Assembly (NCBI GenBank): GCA_048213135.1
Contig: PS015009.1
Location: 1,798,001-1,862,000 of the forward strand
Source: Reclinomonas americana ATCC 50394
Lineage: Eukaryota > Jakobida > Jakobea > Jakobida
Length of the DNA: 64,000 nucleotides
Direction: 5' to 3'
Part shown: piece by piece, positions 36,037 through 46,131 of the stretch
Layout of the letters: every line of letters starts with the position of its first letter
How positions within the stretch are numbered: the stretch's first letter is position 1
Made by a program: the position numbers and the translations under genes
The notes under the pieces: generated by a model
Seen by the model: only the letters and a program-made list of their open reading frames with translations
Database searches by the model: none
Told to the model about the DNA's origin: nothing

Positions 36037-37155
36037 ATGAAGATACTTATTTACTCGCCCAGCAATCTCAGGGCTGTTGATCAGCAGTCACAGGCTATAC
36101 TGTTCAAAAAAATGGGACATACCCCCGTGTTGTTGACCTGGCTGCCCGAGGGAGACCTGCACCGGAATTTCCGGCAACATGGGTTTGAAACGTACAGTGC
36201 CGAAAGTGTGAAAGGCAGGAGGGGTGTTTTTTTTATAAGACAGGTGCTTTTCATGATCCGCTTTTGTAAAGAACACAAGATTGATGTCGTATTCAGCCAC
36301 CTGCAAAACTGTGCGATCGTAACCGGGCTTGCCCGTTTTTTCATGAAAACGAAAGTGGTGTATGTAAGGCACCACAATCAATATGTTGGTGTAAACAACT
36401 CCTGGAAAGAACGTTTTCAGAACTGGCTGGCCAACCGGCTGTCTCCCCGCATCATGGCCATTTCCAGGGGTGTACAGGAACAGTTGCAACGTGAAGGCGT
36501 GCCTTTAAAAAAGATCGCGAGGATCAATCTCTGTTACGATTTTAAGGAATACGCAGGAGAGTCTACCAACAAATACCCGGAAGTAAAAGCAGCAATCGCT
36601 TCAGACCTCACCCTATTATATGTGGGCCGGCTCACTCCCGTAAAAAGACATACCCTGGCATTTGAAGTGGCAAAGGAACTGAGGTTGAAAGGCATCAACG
36701 CGAAACTGGTTTGTATTGGTGGAGGTGAACTGGAAGCGGAGCTGAAGCAATACATCAGCAGGAATGATATGGAAGGCTACGTTGAACTGAAAGGATTTGT
36801 GACCAATGTATTTGATTATATAAAAGCGGCTGACCTGCTGCTGCTGCTGTCTGAATCTGAAGCAAGCAGTCACATGATCAAGGAGGCGGGCATCAACGGT
36901 AAAACGATCATCGCCTGTAAACATGTCGGCGATTTTGACGACTATATTACGCCCGGGCAAAATGGGTTCCTGGTAGATAAGGAAAACCCTGTTCCCGATA
37001 CCGTAGCGGTGCTGGAAGAATTGTACAGGCAAAAAGAAAGCCTGCCCGAACTGGGCAGGCGTTTGCAAGAAACCGTATATCATCATTTTAGTGTAGAGGG
37101 AGATTTCCCGGAACGCTATTCACAATTATTCAAAGAACTGAACTTACAAGTATGA
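36037..37155 (+). CDS. Glycosyltransferase family 4
   Basis: 372-residue GT-B enzyme. LLYVGRLTPVKRHTLAFEVA and LVCIGGGELEAELKQYI form the donor-binding half; the acidic site is LLLLLSESEASSHMIKEAGI, slightly unlike the usual E-G-F-x-x-x-x-x-E. The acceptor half includes VVYVRHHNQYVGVNNSWKER. It overlaps the following epimerase gene by four bases (ATGA). Confidence 0.86.
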   Translation: MKILIYSPSNLRAVDQQSQAILFKKMGHTPVLLTWLPEGDLHRNFRQHGFETYSAESVKGRRGVFFIRQVLFMIRFCKEHKIDVVFSHLQNCAIVTGLARFFMKTKVVYVRHHNQYVGVNNSWKERFQNWLANRLSPRIMAISRGVQEQLQREGVPLKKIARINLCYDFKEYAGESTNKYPEVKAAIASDLTLLYVGRLTPVKRHTLAFEVAKELRLKGINAKLVCIGGGELEAELKQYISRNDMEGYVELKGFVTNVFDYIKAADLLLLLSESEASSHMIKEAGINGKTIIACKHVGDFDDYITPGQNGFLVDKENPVPDTVAVLEELYRQKESLPELGRRLQETVYHHFSVEGDFPERYSQLFKELNLQV

Positions 37156-38093
37156 AAAAAATCCTGGTAACAGGCGGCGCCGGAAACGTAGGCGGAGCAC
37201 TGGTAAAAAAACTTATCCAAAATAAGGACAACTATGTGATCATTGTCGACAGCCTCGTAACGGGCGCTATGCATAAACTTCCTTTTGGCCAGTCTACAGG
37301 CGATAACTGGAAATTCATCAAAGGTGATGTGAACGAGTTCAGGGATATTTCGCCTGTAATGACCAGGTACGGTTTTGATTACGTCTTCCATTACGCGGCG
37401 CTTGTAGGGGTTCAGCGTACACTCGACAATCCTACCCGGGTACTTGATGATATCCAGGGCATTAAAAATATGCTGGACCTGTCAAAGAATACAGGTGTAA
37501 AAAGGATATTCTTTTCCTCCTCATCGGAAGTATATGGCGAGCCGGTTGAATTCCCGCAAAATGAAGATACCACGCCATTGAATTCCAAGCTCCCTTACGC
37601 AATTGTAAAGAATGTGGGAGAGGCGTTTCTGAAATCCTATAAAAAGGCATACAACCTCGACTTCACAATCTTTCGCTTTTTCAATACATATGGTCCCGAC
37701 CAGAGCCAGGATTTTGTTATGTCGAAATTCATTAACGCCGCGCTGCGTAATCAGCCCATCACCCTTTATGGCGACGGATCCCAAAGCCGTACGTTCTGCT
37801 ATGTTGATGACAATATTGAGGCAACTACCAACGCTTTGTACAATGATCTTTTTGTGAACGACATCGTAAATATTGGATCGGATGACGAGATGAGCATTAA
37901 ACAACTCGCGGAAAGGATCATCGCCATTACCGGCTCTTCTTCGGAAATTATTCACCTGCCGGCACTGACAGAAGGTGATATGACACGCCGGAAGCCCGAT
38001 AACAGTAAAATGAAAAGCCTGCTTAACCGCAAACTGGTAACTACTGATGAGGGCATACAGAAAATGGTAGAACATATAAAACAAAGTCTATAA
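37152..38093 (+). CDS. NAD-dependent epimerase/dehydratase (extended SDR)
   Basis: 313 residues. The nucleotide-binding ILVTGGAGNVGGALVKKLI is followed by YVFHYAALVGVQRTLDNP, the active-site Ser region IFFSSSSEVYGEPVEF, the catalytic Y-x3-K in PYAIVKNVGEAFLKSYKKAY, and RFFNTYGPDQ, with YGDGSQSRTFCYVDD near the end. This resembles UDP-glucuronate decarboxylases and UDP-hexose 4-epimerases. The exact reaction on a UDP- or dTDP-sugar cannot be told. It overlaps its neighbours on both sides, so it is in one operon with glycosyltransferases. Confidence 0.85.
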   Translation: MKKILVTGGAGNVGGALVKKLIQNKDNYVIIVDSLVTGAMHKLPFGQSTGDNWKFIKGDVNEFRDISPVMTRYGFDYVFHYAALVGVQRTLDNPTRVLDDIQGIKNMLDLSKNTGVKRIFFSSSSEVYGEPVEFPQNEDTTPLNSKLPYAIVKNVGEAFLKSYKKAYNLDFTIFRFFNTYGPDQSQDFVMSKFINAALRNQPITLYGDGSQSRTFCYVDDNIEATTNALYNDLFVNDIVNIGSDDEMSIKQLAERIIAITGSSSEIIHLPALTEGDMTRRKPDNSKMKSLLNRKLVTTDEGIQKMVEHIKQSL

Positions 38094-38986
38094 TGGAAAC
38101 ACCGGTTTTATTTTCGATAATCATACCTACTTATAACAGGGCCTCTTTCATTGTCAATACCATCAACGCGTTTGTGGCTCAATCCTACCCGCGTTTTGAG
38201 ATCATTGTGGTGGATGACGGCAGCAAGGATAATACCGAAGAGGTGATGAAGTCGGTGACCGACCCCAGGGTAAGCTATCATAAAAAGGAAAATGGTGAGC
38301 GGGGAGCGGCCCGTAATTACGGGCTCGCCATTGCCAAAGGTGATTATGTGAACTTCTTCGACAGCGACGACCTGGCTTACCCAACGCACCTGGAAGCCGC
38401 TTGCAGGGCGGTGCTGCAATTGGGGCATCCTGAAATTTTTCATATGGGATACGATATCAAATCCCCTGAAGGAAAACTGTTATCAGAGCACAACAGCTTC
38501 AACGGCGATATAGAAAAATATGCCATCCGAACCAAGCAGGTAAGCATCAACGCCCTGTTTGTAAAACGCCAGGTGGCGGATGCCATCCGGTTTTCAGAGA
38601 ATCGCCTTCTCTCTGCTTCAGAAGACGCACTCTTTCTCTGCCAGCTTTGTGCCAGGTACCCGCTCAAGTATGATAATACCATCACCTCCACCATTATTGA
38701 GCACGACAGCCGCAGCATGGTTGTTGCCAATGAACAGCAATTGCTGAACAGGCGTAAGTTCATGATTGAAGGATTGGAAGCAGACAGCGTTTTTATGGAA
38801 AAATACAAAAACGACATACCTTATATCGCCAGGGAATTCGACTACCTGCTTTGCCTGAGCAGCCTGTCGCAAAAAAACAATAAAAAGGCACTGCAATATT
38901 TCCGGTCTTATAACAGCAGCAACAATAATTTATTCAGTGCCCGAACCCTGGTCTTCATTAAGAAATATATGAGCAACTGGTTTTAA
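38093..38986 (+). CDS. Glycosyltransferase family 2
   Basis: 297-residue GT-A enzyme. FSIIIPTYNRASFIVNTINA, FEIIVVDDGSKDNTEEVM, GERGAARNYGLAIAKGDYVN and the metal-binding FFDSDDLAYP are all present. One base overlaps the stop of the epimerase. The C-terminal third is helical. The donor sugar is unknown. Confidence 0.87.
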   Translation: METPVLFSIIIPTYNRASFIVNTINAFVAQSYPRFEIIVVDDGSKDNTEEVMKSVTDPRVSYHKKENGERGAARNYGLAIAKGDYVNFFDSDDLAYPTHLEAACRAVLQLGHPEIFHMGYDIKSPEGKLLSEHNSFNGDIEKYAIRTKQVSINALFVKRQVADAIRFSENRLLSASEDALFLCQLCARYPLKYDNTITSTIIEHDSRSMVVANEQQLLNRRKFMIEGLEADSVFMEKYKNDIPYIAREFDYLLCLSSLSQKNNKKALQYFRSYNSSNNNLFSARTLVFIKKYMSNWF

Positions 38987-39218
38987 CTGCCTGGGGCCGC
39001 GCTAATATTAATTTATATCACGTATATGCGTCTGTCATGCTGTTCATGGGGACTTACTCAAAACAGACATTGTTGATCCGGTCAATATTTCCATTCCATG
39101 GACATGGCTGCGGGTGGGATCATTTACCCGGCGGTAAACCGCGTTATGTACCTGCTTGCGGAAAAACCCACTAAGCGTACCCTCGATAATTTAAAGAAGA
39201 AAAAATTAACCATCGACA
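38987..39218. other. 232-base gap without a convincing gene
   Basis: Separates the GT2 gene from the acyltransferase. A 108-codon frame starting at 39098 begins here but runs over the acyltransferase N-terminus in another frame and has no recognisable family features. No clear -7 box, terminator or repeat was found. Confidence 0.5.
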
Positions 39219-40280
39219 ATGACCGGGAACAGAAAAAGTTTACAATGGATACAGGTGTTGCGGGGCGTTGCCAGTTTACTGGTGGTATTGCTGCACATTT
39301 CCGTGATCTTTTCCGAAACATTCGGACGTCCATTCCTGTGGGATATATTCCTGTTCGGGGGAAGCGGCGTGGATATATTTTTCGTGCTGAGTGGTTTTAT
39401 CATCACCTATACCAACCTGCGTAACCTGGGGCATCCTTCAGCCTCGGGTGATTTCGTTAAACGCCGGTTTGTACGGATATTTCCCATTTACTGGATCATC
39501 ATTACCGGGCTGATCATTGTCCGCCTCCTGTTGCCGGCATTGTACAAAACCGGTGTCAGCTTTGACCCTGCAGGCCTGCTCTCTACTTATTTATTACTCC
39601 CCGATCATTTTATGGTCAATGGTGTAAGCTGGTCGCTCACCAATGAACTTTTCTTTTACCTGCTTTTTCTTATAGGTTTTCTTATTCCATCCAGGAAGGT
39701 TTGCCTTTTCCTGCTCTGTGCCTACGGAGCGGCACTGGTTATCCTGGGGCTAACGGGCTATTCTTTCGAAGGCGGCAACAGCATAACGCGGCTCCTGTTT
39801 TTTCCCATGAATACAGAGTTCTTCCTGGGGGTGATTGTCGCGCTGGTCTTTTCCCGGCTCAATACCTTTCAGGCCCGGGCCATTCTCATCACGGGCATAT
39901 TGCTGTTTGTAACCGGGGCGGTACTTTACAACATGAATATCGTTTTAACCGGAACTCCATTCAACCGGGTGTTGCTTTTTGGAGTGCCGTCCTTCTTTCT
40001 TATCCTTGGCGTAGTGGCACTGGAAAACCGGAAAACATTTGTTGTACATAATATTTTCTTATCGCTTGGCGACGCGTCCTATTCCATTTACCTGTTTCAC
40101 CTGCCGGTAGTGGCGGCATTCTATAAGATACTGGCACGGCTGCACATCACCAATCTTCCGGTTATTTACCTGTTGTCGGGCGTGCTCCTGTTCATCATCG
40201 CGATCGGGGGCATCCTCATTTATAATAAAATCGAAAAACCATTGATCAGGGTACTGAATGAGAAACTGGTCGGGAAGTAA
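39219..40280 (+). CDS. Acyltransferase-3 family membrane protein
   Basis: 353 residues, about ten membrane helices. The N-terminal SLQWIQVLRGVASLLVVLLH with the catalytic-motif His, GSGVDIFFVLSGFIITY, and RRFVRIFPIYWIII (R-x10-H family layout) are diagnostic for acyltransferase-3 enzymes such as OafA and WecH, which put acetyl or other acyl groups on glycans in the membrane. It overlaps the next glycosyltransferase by one base (TAATG). Likely O-acetylation of the repeat unit. Confidence 0.9.
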   Translation: MTGNRKSLQWIQVLRGVASLLVVLLHISVIFSETFGRPFLWDIFLFGGSGVDIFFVLSGFIITYTNLRNLGHPSASGDFVKRRFVRIFPIYWIIITGLIIVRLLLPALYKTGVSFDPAGLLSTYLLLPDHFMVNGVSWSLTNELFFYLLFLIGFLIPSRKVCLFLLCAYGAALVILGLTGYSFEGGNSITRLLFFPMNTEFFLGVIVALVFSRLNTFQARAILITGILLFVTGAVLYNMNIVLTGTPFNRVLLFGVPSFFLILGVVALENRKTFVVHNIFLSLGDASYSIYLFHLPVVAAFYKILARLHITNLPVIYLLSGVLLFIIAIGGILIYNKIEKPLIRVLNEKLVGK

Positions 40281-41371
40281 TGAAAATACTGCATGTACTA
40301 TATTCAGGACTGGGCGGACATGGTAATGTTTTTTTTTCCATGGTGCAGGCCGATAAGGCACGCGAATTCACATACGAAGCGCTTTTTAATGGCATTGAGG
40401 ACATAAGAGAGGAGTACCGGCAGCGTTGCCAGGTGGCGGGCATTAACTGGACTTTCGTTAAAAAGAAAGTGGGGTTCGATCCTGGTTTCTATATGCGGCT
40501 CATGGGCACCATCAGGAAAATAAAGCCGGACATCATTTTTCTGCACGGAAGCACACAGGTTTTCTGGGCAAGAGTGGCTGCCTTTTTCAGCAATCACAAA
40601 TGCAGGATCATTGTACGGGAAACGCAGGCCAATCACCTGAAGACCAAACAGGACTGGCTGTGGCTCTCTGTAGCCATGGTTGTATCCGGTAAGATCGTTT
40701 TTCTCACAGAAGCCTATCGCGACCAGATCAGGAAAAAACTTGCCTGGCTGTACCGCGAAAAAAAGATACGCGTAATACCCAATGGCATCAACCTGGAGCA
40801 GTTTCATCCTGCAGTACCGCCTGCAGCGGAACCCCTGGTGATCGGTATGCAAAGCCGCGTGGTGCCGATCAAAGATCACGCTACCTTGTTACATGCCTTT
40901 GCAGGTCTTGTTCGTGACCCCGCACTGCGGGAAAAGAAAATGGAATTAAGGATCGCGGGTGACGGGGAAAGCCGTGCCGGCCTTGAAGACCTGGCCAGGA
41001 AACTGGGCATTGAACGACAGGTAATATTCCTGGGAATGATAGCGGAAACAGAGCTGGTTCGCTTCCTGCATCATCTTCATATATATGTTCACGCCTCGTT
41101 TGGAGAAACCATGAGTACGGCCATCATGCAGGCGATGGCTTGCGGAAAACCTGTAGTGGCGTCGGATGTGCCCGGTATCAGTAATATGATCATTGACGGA
41201 GAGACGGGCCTGCTGGTTCCGGCAGGCAATGCCGCGGAATGGCAGCGGATGCTTCAGCAGCTTATCACTGATCCCGGCTTGCAGGCTTCACTGGCCCGTA
41301 ATGCCGAAAAATACGCGATCGATAATTTTTCAAATGAAGTCATGTTCGCCCGGTATAAAACTCTTTTCTGA
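40280..41371 (+). CDS. Glycosyltransferase family 4
   Basis: 363-residue GT-B enzyme. N-terminal ILHVLYSGLGGHGNVFFSMV (acceptor loop), VIPNGINLEQFHP linker, VIGMQSRVVPIKDHATLLHA and the acidic site FGETMSTAIMQAMACGKPVV. The usual E-G-x is E-T-M here, a modest variation. Its start overlaps the acyltransferase stop by one base. Confidence 0.87.
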   Translation: MKILHVLYSGLGGHGNVFFSMVQADKAREFTYEALFNGIEDIREEYRQRCQVAGINWTFVKKKVGFDPGFYMRLMGTIRKIKPDIIFLHGSTQVFWARVAAFFSNHKCRIIVRETQANHLKTKQDWLWLSVAMVVSGKIVFLTEAYRDQIRKKLAWLYREKKIRVIPNGINLEQFHPAVPPAAEPLVIGMQSRVVPIKDHATLLHAFAGLVRDPALREKKMELRIAGDGESRAGLEDLARKLGIERQVIFLGMIAETELVRFLHHLHIYVHASFGETMSTAIMQAMACGKPVVASDVPGISNMIIDGETGLLVPAGNAAEWQRMLQQLITDPGLQASLARNAEKYAIDNFSNEVMFARYKTLF

Positions 41372-41406
41372 GTAGCCATACCCGGCACTTGCCCTATATT
41401 GCAGAT

Positions 41407-42552
41407 ATGAAGCGCAGAATTTTAATTGATGCCACCACCGTGGTGGAAAAAAAGGATGGCCTTTCCCAGTACATCATCAGTTTGCTCAATAACCTGCCCG
41501 CTGAGGCATGGGAGAAGTATGATTTTTCGGTACTGGTGAATAAAGGACTTAAAAGAGAGGAGTTCTGGGCAGTGGTGCGTAACCGGGGCTACCATGTGGT
41601 TGAAGCCGGTATTGCCCCTATAGGGCCCCGCCGCGACTGGGACATGTTCCGCTTCCTGAAAGCAAATAAAAATTCATTTGATCTTTTTCACAGTACATCC
41701 AATCAATACCCCATGTACCTGAGGAATGGTATTGCCACAGTACACGATATCACCTTCCGCAAATACCTCAACTCCGGCTCACTCACGTTAAAGGTGGCGA
41801 AACAATTTTTGAATACAGTGATCAGGAACGCACTTAAACGTTCTGCCGCTGTAATAGCGGTTTCTGAATATACCCGGAAAGACCTCATCAGCAATTATCA
41901 TCTTTCGGCAAAGCAGGCGGAAAAAATAAAAGTAATACACGAAGGATGGGAGCACCTCAAAGACAATGAGGAACCGCCCGTTCCCGGCGAACGGCTTCCG
42001 GATTGTAAAGGCTATCTTTTTTATGTGGGCACAACCCGGTTGCATAAGAATATGAAAAACCTTTTGAAAGCCTTCCGGATCGCCAGTGACCGGTCGGTAC
42101 TACCATTGAAACTGGTGATCAGTGGTAATGAGACCTACCTGGATGAGGAAGATAAAAAACTGGTGGATGAAATGAATGCCGGGGAAACAAGGATCATTTT
42201 TACAGGTTTTGTTTCCAATGCAGGTCTTGCTCATCTTTTCCGTAACGCGGACGCCTTTATTTTTCCTTCCTTGTCGGAAGGGTTCGGCATTCCTGTTCTG
42301 GAAGCATTTTATTTTGAACGCCCGTTGCTTTGTTCCAATACCACATCCTTACCGGAGATCGCGGGTGATGCAGCCTTGTATTTCGATCCCACCCGTCCGC
42401 AAAGTATCGCGGATGCTATCGGCCAGTTGTACAATCAGCCTGCACTAGCCCTGGATCTTGTACAAAAGGGACGGGAAAGACTGAAGCACTTTTCATGGAA
42501 ACGGGCTGCGGATGAAACAATGGCCCTGTATGAAGAAGTGCTTAACCGCTGA
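41407..42552 (+). CDS. Glycosyltransferase family 4
   Basis: About 381 residues from ATG 41407; an in-frame TTG six codons upstream is an alternative. GT-B motifs: RILIDATTVVEKKDGLSQYI at the acceptor side, ATVHDITFRKYLN, AVIAVSEYTRKDLI, YLFYVGTTRLHKNMKNLLKA and FIFPSLSEGFGIPVLEAFYF with the E-G-F-G-x-P-x-x-E acidic site. It resembles mannosyl/rhamnosyl transferases of O-antigen clusters. It ends five bases from the convergent beta-helix gene. Confidence 0.88.
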   Translation: MKRRILIDATTVVEKKDGLSQYIISLLNNLPAEAWEKYDFSVLVNKGLKREEFWAVVRNRGYHVVEAGIAPIGPRRDWDMFRFLKANKNSFDLFHSTSNQYPMYLRNGIATVHDITFRKYLNSGSLTLKVAKQFLNTVIRNALKRSAAVIAVSEYTRKDLISNYHLSAKQAEKIKVIHEGWEHLKDNEEPPVPGERLPDCKGYLFYVGTTRLHKNMKNLLKAFRIASDRSVLPLKLVISGNETYLDEEDKKLVDEMNAGETRIIFTGFVSNAGLAHLFRNADAFIFPSLSEGFGIPVLEAFYFERPLLCSNTTSLPEIAGDAALYFDPTRPQSIADAIGQLYNQPALALDLVQKGRERLKHFSWKRAADETMALYEEVLNR

Positions 42553-42557
42553 CAGGA

Positions 42558-44648
42558 TCAGGGCAGGTTCACACTGACTTTTTTATAGCTTACCGACCAG
42601 CTTACCGGGCTTTTAGGAAGTCCTTTGAATTCCAGTATATGTTTTCCGAGCGAAGCGTCAAAACGTATCCTCCATTCCGCCGCGGCCATCCCGTTTTCTT
42701 TCAGTGATGTTCCTATGGGGTCATCTTTTTTCAAAACAGGTATCCCATTCGTCATGCGGTAATGCAGCACCCGGCTTTCGATCCATACCCCGGCCTGGCT
42801 GATGGCCTTAATACCGATCTCATAACTGACCAGTGCATTGTTATCAATCTGTCCTATAACAGGAAAATAAGGTGTCCACTCCGCATCCTGGGTTATGAAT
42901 GGTCTTTCGATCGGTACATTGATGTCCGCGAAATCTTTCGACGATAAGTCTGTCCCCATCGTTCCTTCTTTCAGCGGTTTCCATCCCAGCACTGTCTTTC
43001 CCGAATAAATGTCCTGCTTTTCCGCATTGAAAATAAGTTCGCCCGGATGATAGCGTACACCCGAATACATGAGGTTGCCCGAATTATTGATGGTTTGTGG
43101 CCTGATGTTGCTCATGCTGATGGATCCGTAATTATAACCAGCTACAAAGCCCAGCTTGTCATTCATACCGCTGAGGTATAATGTACCGTTTTTGTATTGA
43201 GGTATTTTATCAGCGAAAAAAAGATTGTTGATGCCGGAAGGTGTAATATTCACCTGCTTATTATCAGCATTGTTTTTTATAGTAATACCTCCGCCTGGTG
43301 CCGTGTTCAGCATATTGACCACGCCATTTGCCGCGGCGGGGAATGCGATGATATCATTGGTAAAGTAGGCCTGGTTGTCCATCGCCTTCAGGTATACTCC
43401 TCCTTCCTGTCCGTTATTCTGCCCGTTGATGGTGATGGATCGGGCTCCCATTTTCCCCTTTAACTGGTAAGATTCTGTATATGGGTTCAGCAGTAAATTC
43501 TTGGCATTGGGATTCGTCATGGCGTATGCGCCACCTGACTGGTAAGACTTCGACCTGTCCCAGGGTTTGATGTTGGGCATGTCGGTCTCCGTTTGTTCCC
43601 AGTACTTTGGCGACAGATCGGGTTGCTTATTGATATTATCTAGGGCATCATCATTCAGCGCTCTCCATATTTTCCCATTATAAGTAACGGCCACCTCAAT
43701 GCGATCGGGGCGGGTTTCATAACGGCCGTTATTGGACATATGTGGTTGTATCCAGGTATTGCCCAGGAATCCCCGGTCAAATATACCCCAGCGCTCATTG
43801 GACACAGCGCTGCAATTGTTGAATACGATGGTATTGGCGTCACAACCGTCAATCCAGAAACCATTATAACATTCGGTAGCCTGGCAGTCTGTAAATGATG
43901 ACCCGTCGGCATTCCCATACCCTGAAGCGGCTTTTGAAAAGGCTGCGCAGGCAGATAAATGAAAGCCGTCACCATTGTAATTGGAAATCACTTCCACATT
44001 GGTGAAATTGACGACGGAATTGATGTCGAAGCTGTGACTTTTTTTATCGTGCGCTGCTGTAGGTGCGTAAGACCGCATGAGGATATTGGTGACCTTCACG
44101 AAGTTGCTCACTTGTCCGGCCGGCGTATTGTAATAAGCCGGAATGCTGATGCCTGTTGTGTTAGGAGCGATCTGCAGCAGTGAAGAAGGACGGCGGGTTT
44201 GACCGGTACCTTTCAATTCTATGTTTTTAAGTACCAGCGGTTGTTTCAGGAAATACCAGGTGTTGCTCGGGCATTCCGATAACTGGAGTATGTGGAAACG
44301 ATTGCTGTTCCGGTTGATATAATCCTGGGCGGCAGCGAAAAGAGGTTGAAGATCGGTTGATGTGTTTTGTGCCGGGAAGGCGCCGTACCATTTGATAAAG
44401 ATGACGTCACCTTCCACATTACGCAGCCATTTGCGCCCTGCCCTGTCGGCGAAAACCATTCCGTTATCCACCGGGTCGGTTCCGGAATACGGACTGAAGT
44501 TTCCCCCTCTTTCGGGGTCAGTTACCACCAGCATATCCGCGGCCTGGCTGAAACTGCCGATATCTTTGATATTGTTCAGCTTCATGTTTACTTGTGCCTT
44601 ACTGCCCAGGCTGCAGAGCAGGCAGGTTATTGCGATAGCATATTTCAT
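42558..44648 (-). CDS. Secreted right-handed beta-helix protein with a CBM5/12-like insert
   Basis: About 696 residues from ATG 44648. A typical signal peptide (KYAIAITCLLCSLGSKAQ, cleavage after SKA) sends it out of the cytoplasm. Parallel beta-helix features run through residues 130-310: repeated short strands such as VKVTNILMRS, VNFTNVEVIS, SSFTDCQATECYNGFWIDGC and NTIVFNNCSA, as in pectate lyase-like proteins. Around residues 320-355, TYNGKIWRALNDDALDN and PDLSPKYWEQ resemble a chitin-binding type-3 (CBM5/12) module. It could cleave, trim or bind the exported glycan; no catalytic residues can be assigned. It follows a polymerase-like membrane gene by 26 bases. Confidence 0.72.
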   Translation of the reverse strand: MKYAIAITCLLCSLGSKAQVNMKLNNIKDIGSFSQAADMLVVTDPERGGNFSPYSGTDPVDNGMVFADRAGRKWLRNVEGDVIFIKWYGAFPAQNTSTDLQPLFAAAQDYINRNSNRFHILQLSECPSNTWYFLKQPLVLKNIELKGTGQTRRPSSLLQIAPNTTGISIPAYYNTPAGQVSNFVKVTNILMRSYAPTAAHDKKSHSFDINSVVNFTNVEVISNYNGDGFHLSACAAFSKAASGYGNADGSSFTDCQATECYNGFWIDGCDANTIVFNNCSAVSNERWGIFDRGFLGNTWIQPHMSNNGRYETRPDRIEVAVTYNGKIWRALNDDALDNINKQPDLSPKYWEQTETDMPNIKPWDRSKSYQSGGAYAMTNPNAKNLLLNPYTESYQLKGKMGARSITINGQNNGQEGGVYLKAMDNQAYFTNDIIAFPAAANGVVNMLNTAPGGGITIKNNADNKQVNITPSGINNLFFADKIPQYKNGTLYLSGMNDKLGFVAGYNYGSISMSNIRPQTINNSGNLMYSGVRYHPGELIFNAEKQDIYSGKTVLGWKPLKEGTMGTDLSSKDFADINVPIERPFITQDAEWTPYFPVIGQIDNNALVSYEIGIKAISQAGVWIESRVLHYRMTNGIPVLKKDDPIGTSLKENGMAAAEWRIRFDASLGKHILEFKGLPKSPVSWSVSYKKVSVNLP

Positions 44649-44674
44649 ACTGAGAATTAGCTTTTTGAAGAACT

Positions 44675-46012
44675 TCAACCGTCAGATAATAAGGCTTTTT
44701 TATTCCTGAGATAAATGCTGAGCAGCAGAAAATAGTAAAAAGGAAGTACCGGCAACCGGTACCGTACGAGGGTACCGAAATTAAAAGTGGTAAAACCTAC
44801 GATCGCCGCGAGCAATATCACAAAAATAAAGGCAAAGAAAATGAAAGGATCGCTTACGAGGTAACGAAAGAACCTGACCACCCTGCACTTTAACAAAATA
44901 TAAATGGTGGCCAGCAGTGTCAGGAAAGATTCAAGAGCTGAGAAAAACATAATAGGTTTCCGGGTTTCCCACAGGAAAGGTCTGAAAAGCGTGGTGAATA
45001 TGGCCATCGGGCTTCTGAGGATAAGCCCGCTGAGACTAAAATCAAAATCGCTCGTGGTAAAACTGGCAACACTTCTTTCGTCGTCATTGCTGGCATTGGC
45101 GTACGATCCCTTGAACACTTCGATCTGGCTTTTGGATTCTTCAATGATGGACTCCATATTCGAGGAAGCGCTGATGGCTACGAAAGCAGCACTTACCAGC
45201 AGGATCACTATGACCAGGCTAAGTTTGATGATATTGCCCTTGCTTTTGATCAACACCTGCAATACATAGGCCAGTACACAGGAGACGGCCAAAACACTGG
45301 CGATGTAGCTTTTTACCAGGAAAAGAAGGTAAAAGCAAACGACTGTAAGGATAATCTCCCTGATGGAAATTTCCTTGCGTACAAAGAGTTTATACACGCC
45401 ATGAACAATGAACCCAACAAACCCCAGGCACAGGGAATCCTTCATGAGCCCGCTTCCCCAGAAACATATTGAGGGCATGTAGAGTATCGAATAAGCAAGT
45501 ATCTTTTCCGATCTCTTCTCCAGTATCTCACTGAATACACTGAAAAGCCGCCAGGCGCCTGCGAAGGCAAAAAGCCCGAAAAACAGGGAAATGACAACAT
45601 AGCTGTTGAAAGAGATGTACGACAGCAGCGCCGATACCTTCATGATCACGAGGTTGGAAGTGGACTGTATACCTGTCGGCAATTCCAGGTCGCCAAAACC
45701 ACCAAGTGTATAGCGTTTCAGAAAATCATCCCCGGTCATGGTAATGGTATTCAGGGGATTTCCATCAAGATGAATGGTTTTACGAAGGAAGTTGCTGCCC
45801 ATGTAAAAACCGAAAGAATCCCCGTAACCGTAATAATATTGGATCACCAGGCAATAAAGAAAAGATCCGGATATGTGCAGGAGGAAAGCGGTGTTAAAGT
45901 ATTTTCTCTGGTCGGCTGACTCCATTTTCTTTGCCCTGATGATAATGATCCAATAAAAAAGGAACACATACACAGGCAAAAGAAGAAAGTCATATATGTC
46001 GATGAATTGCAT
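44675..46012 (-). CDS. Polytopic membrane protein, candidate glycan polymerase (paralogue of the 56.1-kb gene)
   Basis: About 445 residues from ATG 46012 (MQFIDIYDFLLLPVYVFLFY); the longer frame upstream is not conserved. Ten or more membrane helices. Shared with the gene at 56098-57441 are: N-terminal D-[FL]-L-L-x-P-V-Y-V, a periplasmic G-D-S motif (YGYGDSFGFYMG), ILYMPSICFWGSGLMKDSLC, FLWETRKP and the C-terminal TFNFGTLVRYRLPVLPFYYF. The last motif is reminiscent of Wzy-like polymerases and some GT-C enzymes. Genetic context (flippases, glycosyltransferases, beta-helix protein downstream) supports polymerisation. It is not a family I can name. Confidence 0.72.
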   Translation of the reverse strand: MQFIDIYDFLLLPVYVFLFYWIIIIRAKKMESADQRKYFNTAFLLHISGSFLYCLVIQYYYGYGDSFGFYMGSNFLRKTIHLDGNPLNTITMTGDDFLKRYTLGGFGDLELPTGIQSTSNLVIMKVSALLSYISFNSYVVISLFFGLFAFAGAWRLFSVFSEILEKRSEKILAYSILYMPSICFWGSGLMKDSLCLGFVGFIVHGVYKLFVRKEISIREIILTVVCFYLLFLVKSYIASVLAVSCVLAYVLQVLIKSKGNIIKLSLVIVILLVSAAFVAISASSNMESIIEESKSQIEVFKGSYANASNDDERSVASFTTSDFDFSLSGLILRSPMAIFTTLFRPFLWETRKPIMFFSALESFLTLLATIYILLKCRVVRFFRYLVSDPFIFFAFIFVILLAAIVGFTTFNFGTLVRYRLPVLPFYYFLLLSIYLRNKKALLSDG

Positions 46013-46131
46013 GGAGTTAAAATGTTGGCACAAGATAAGTAAATACGGCGAGCCGGCTTGTGCCTGCATACCCGGGATGAGAGCAGGTACAGGAGTACCA
46101 GATTTCTGCTGGTGGTTAGACACCTTCCACT

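Noticed and set aside
39098-39424. Possible small protein before the acyltransferase
   Set aside because: It overlaps the conserved acyltransferase N-terminus in another frame and its sequence has no recognised features.
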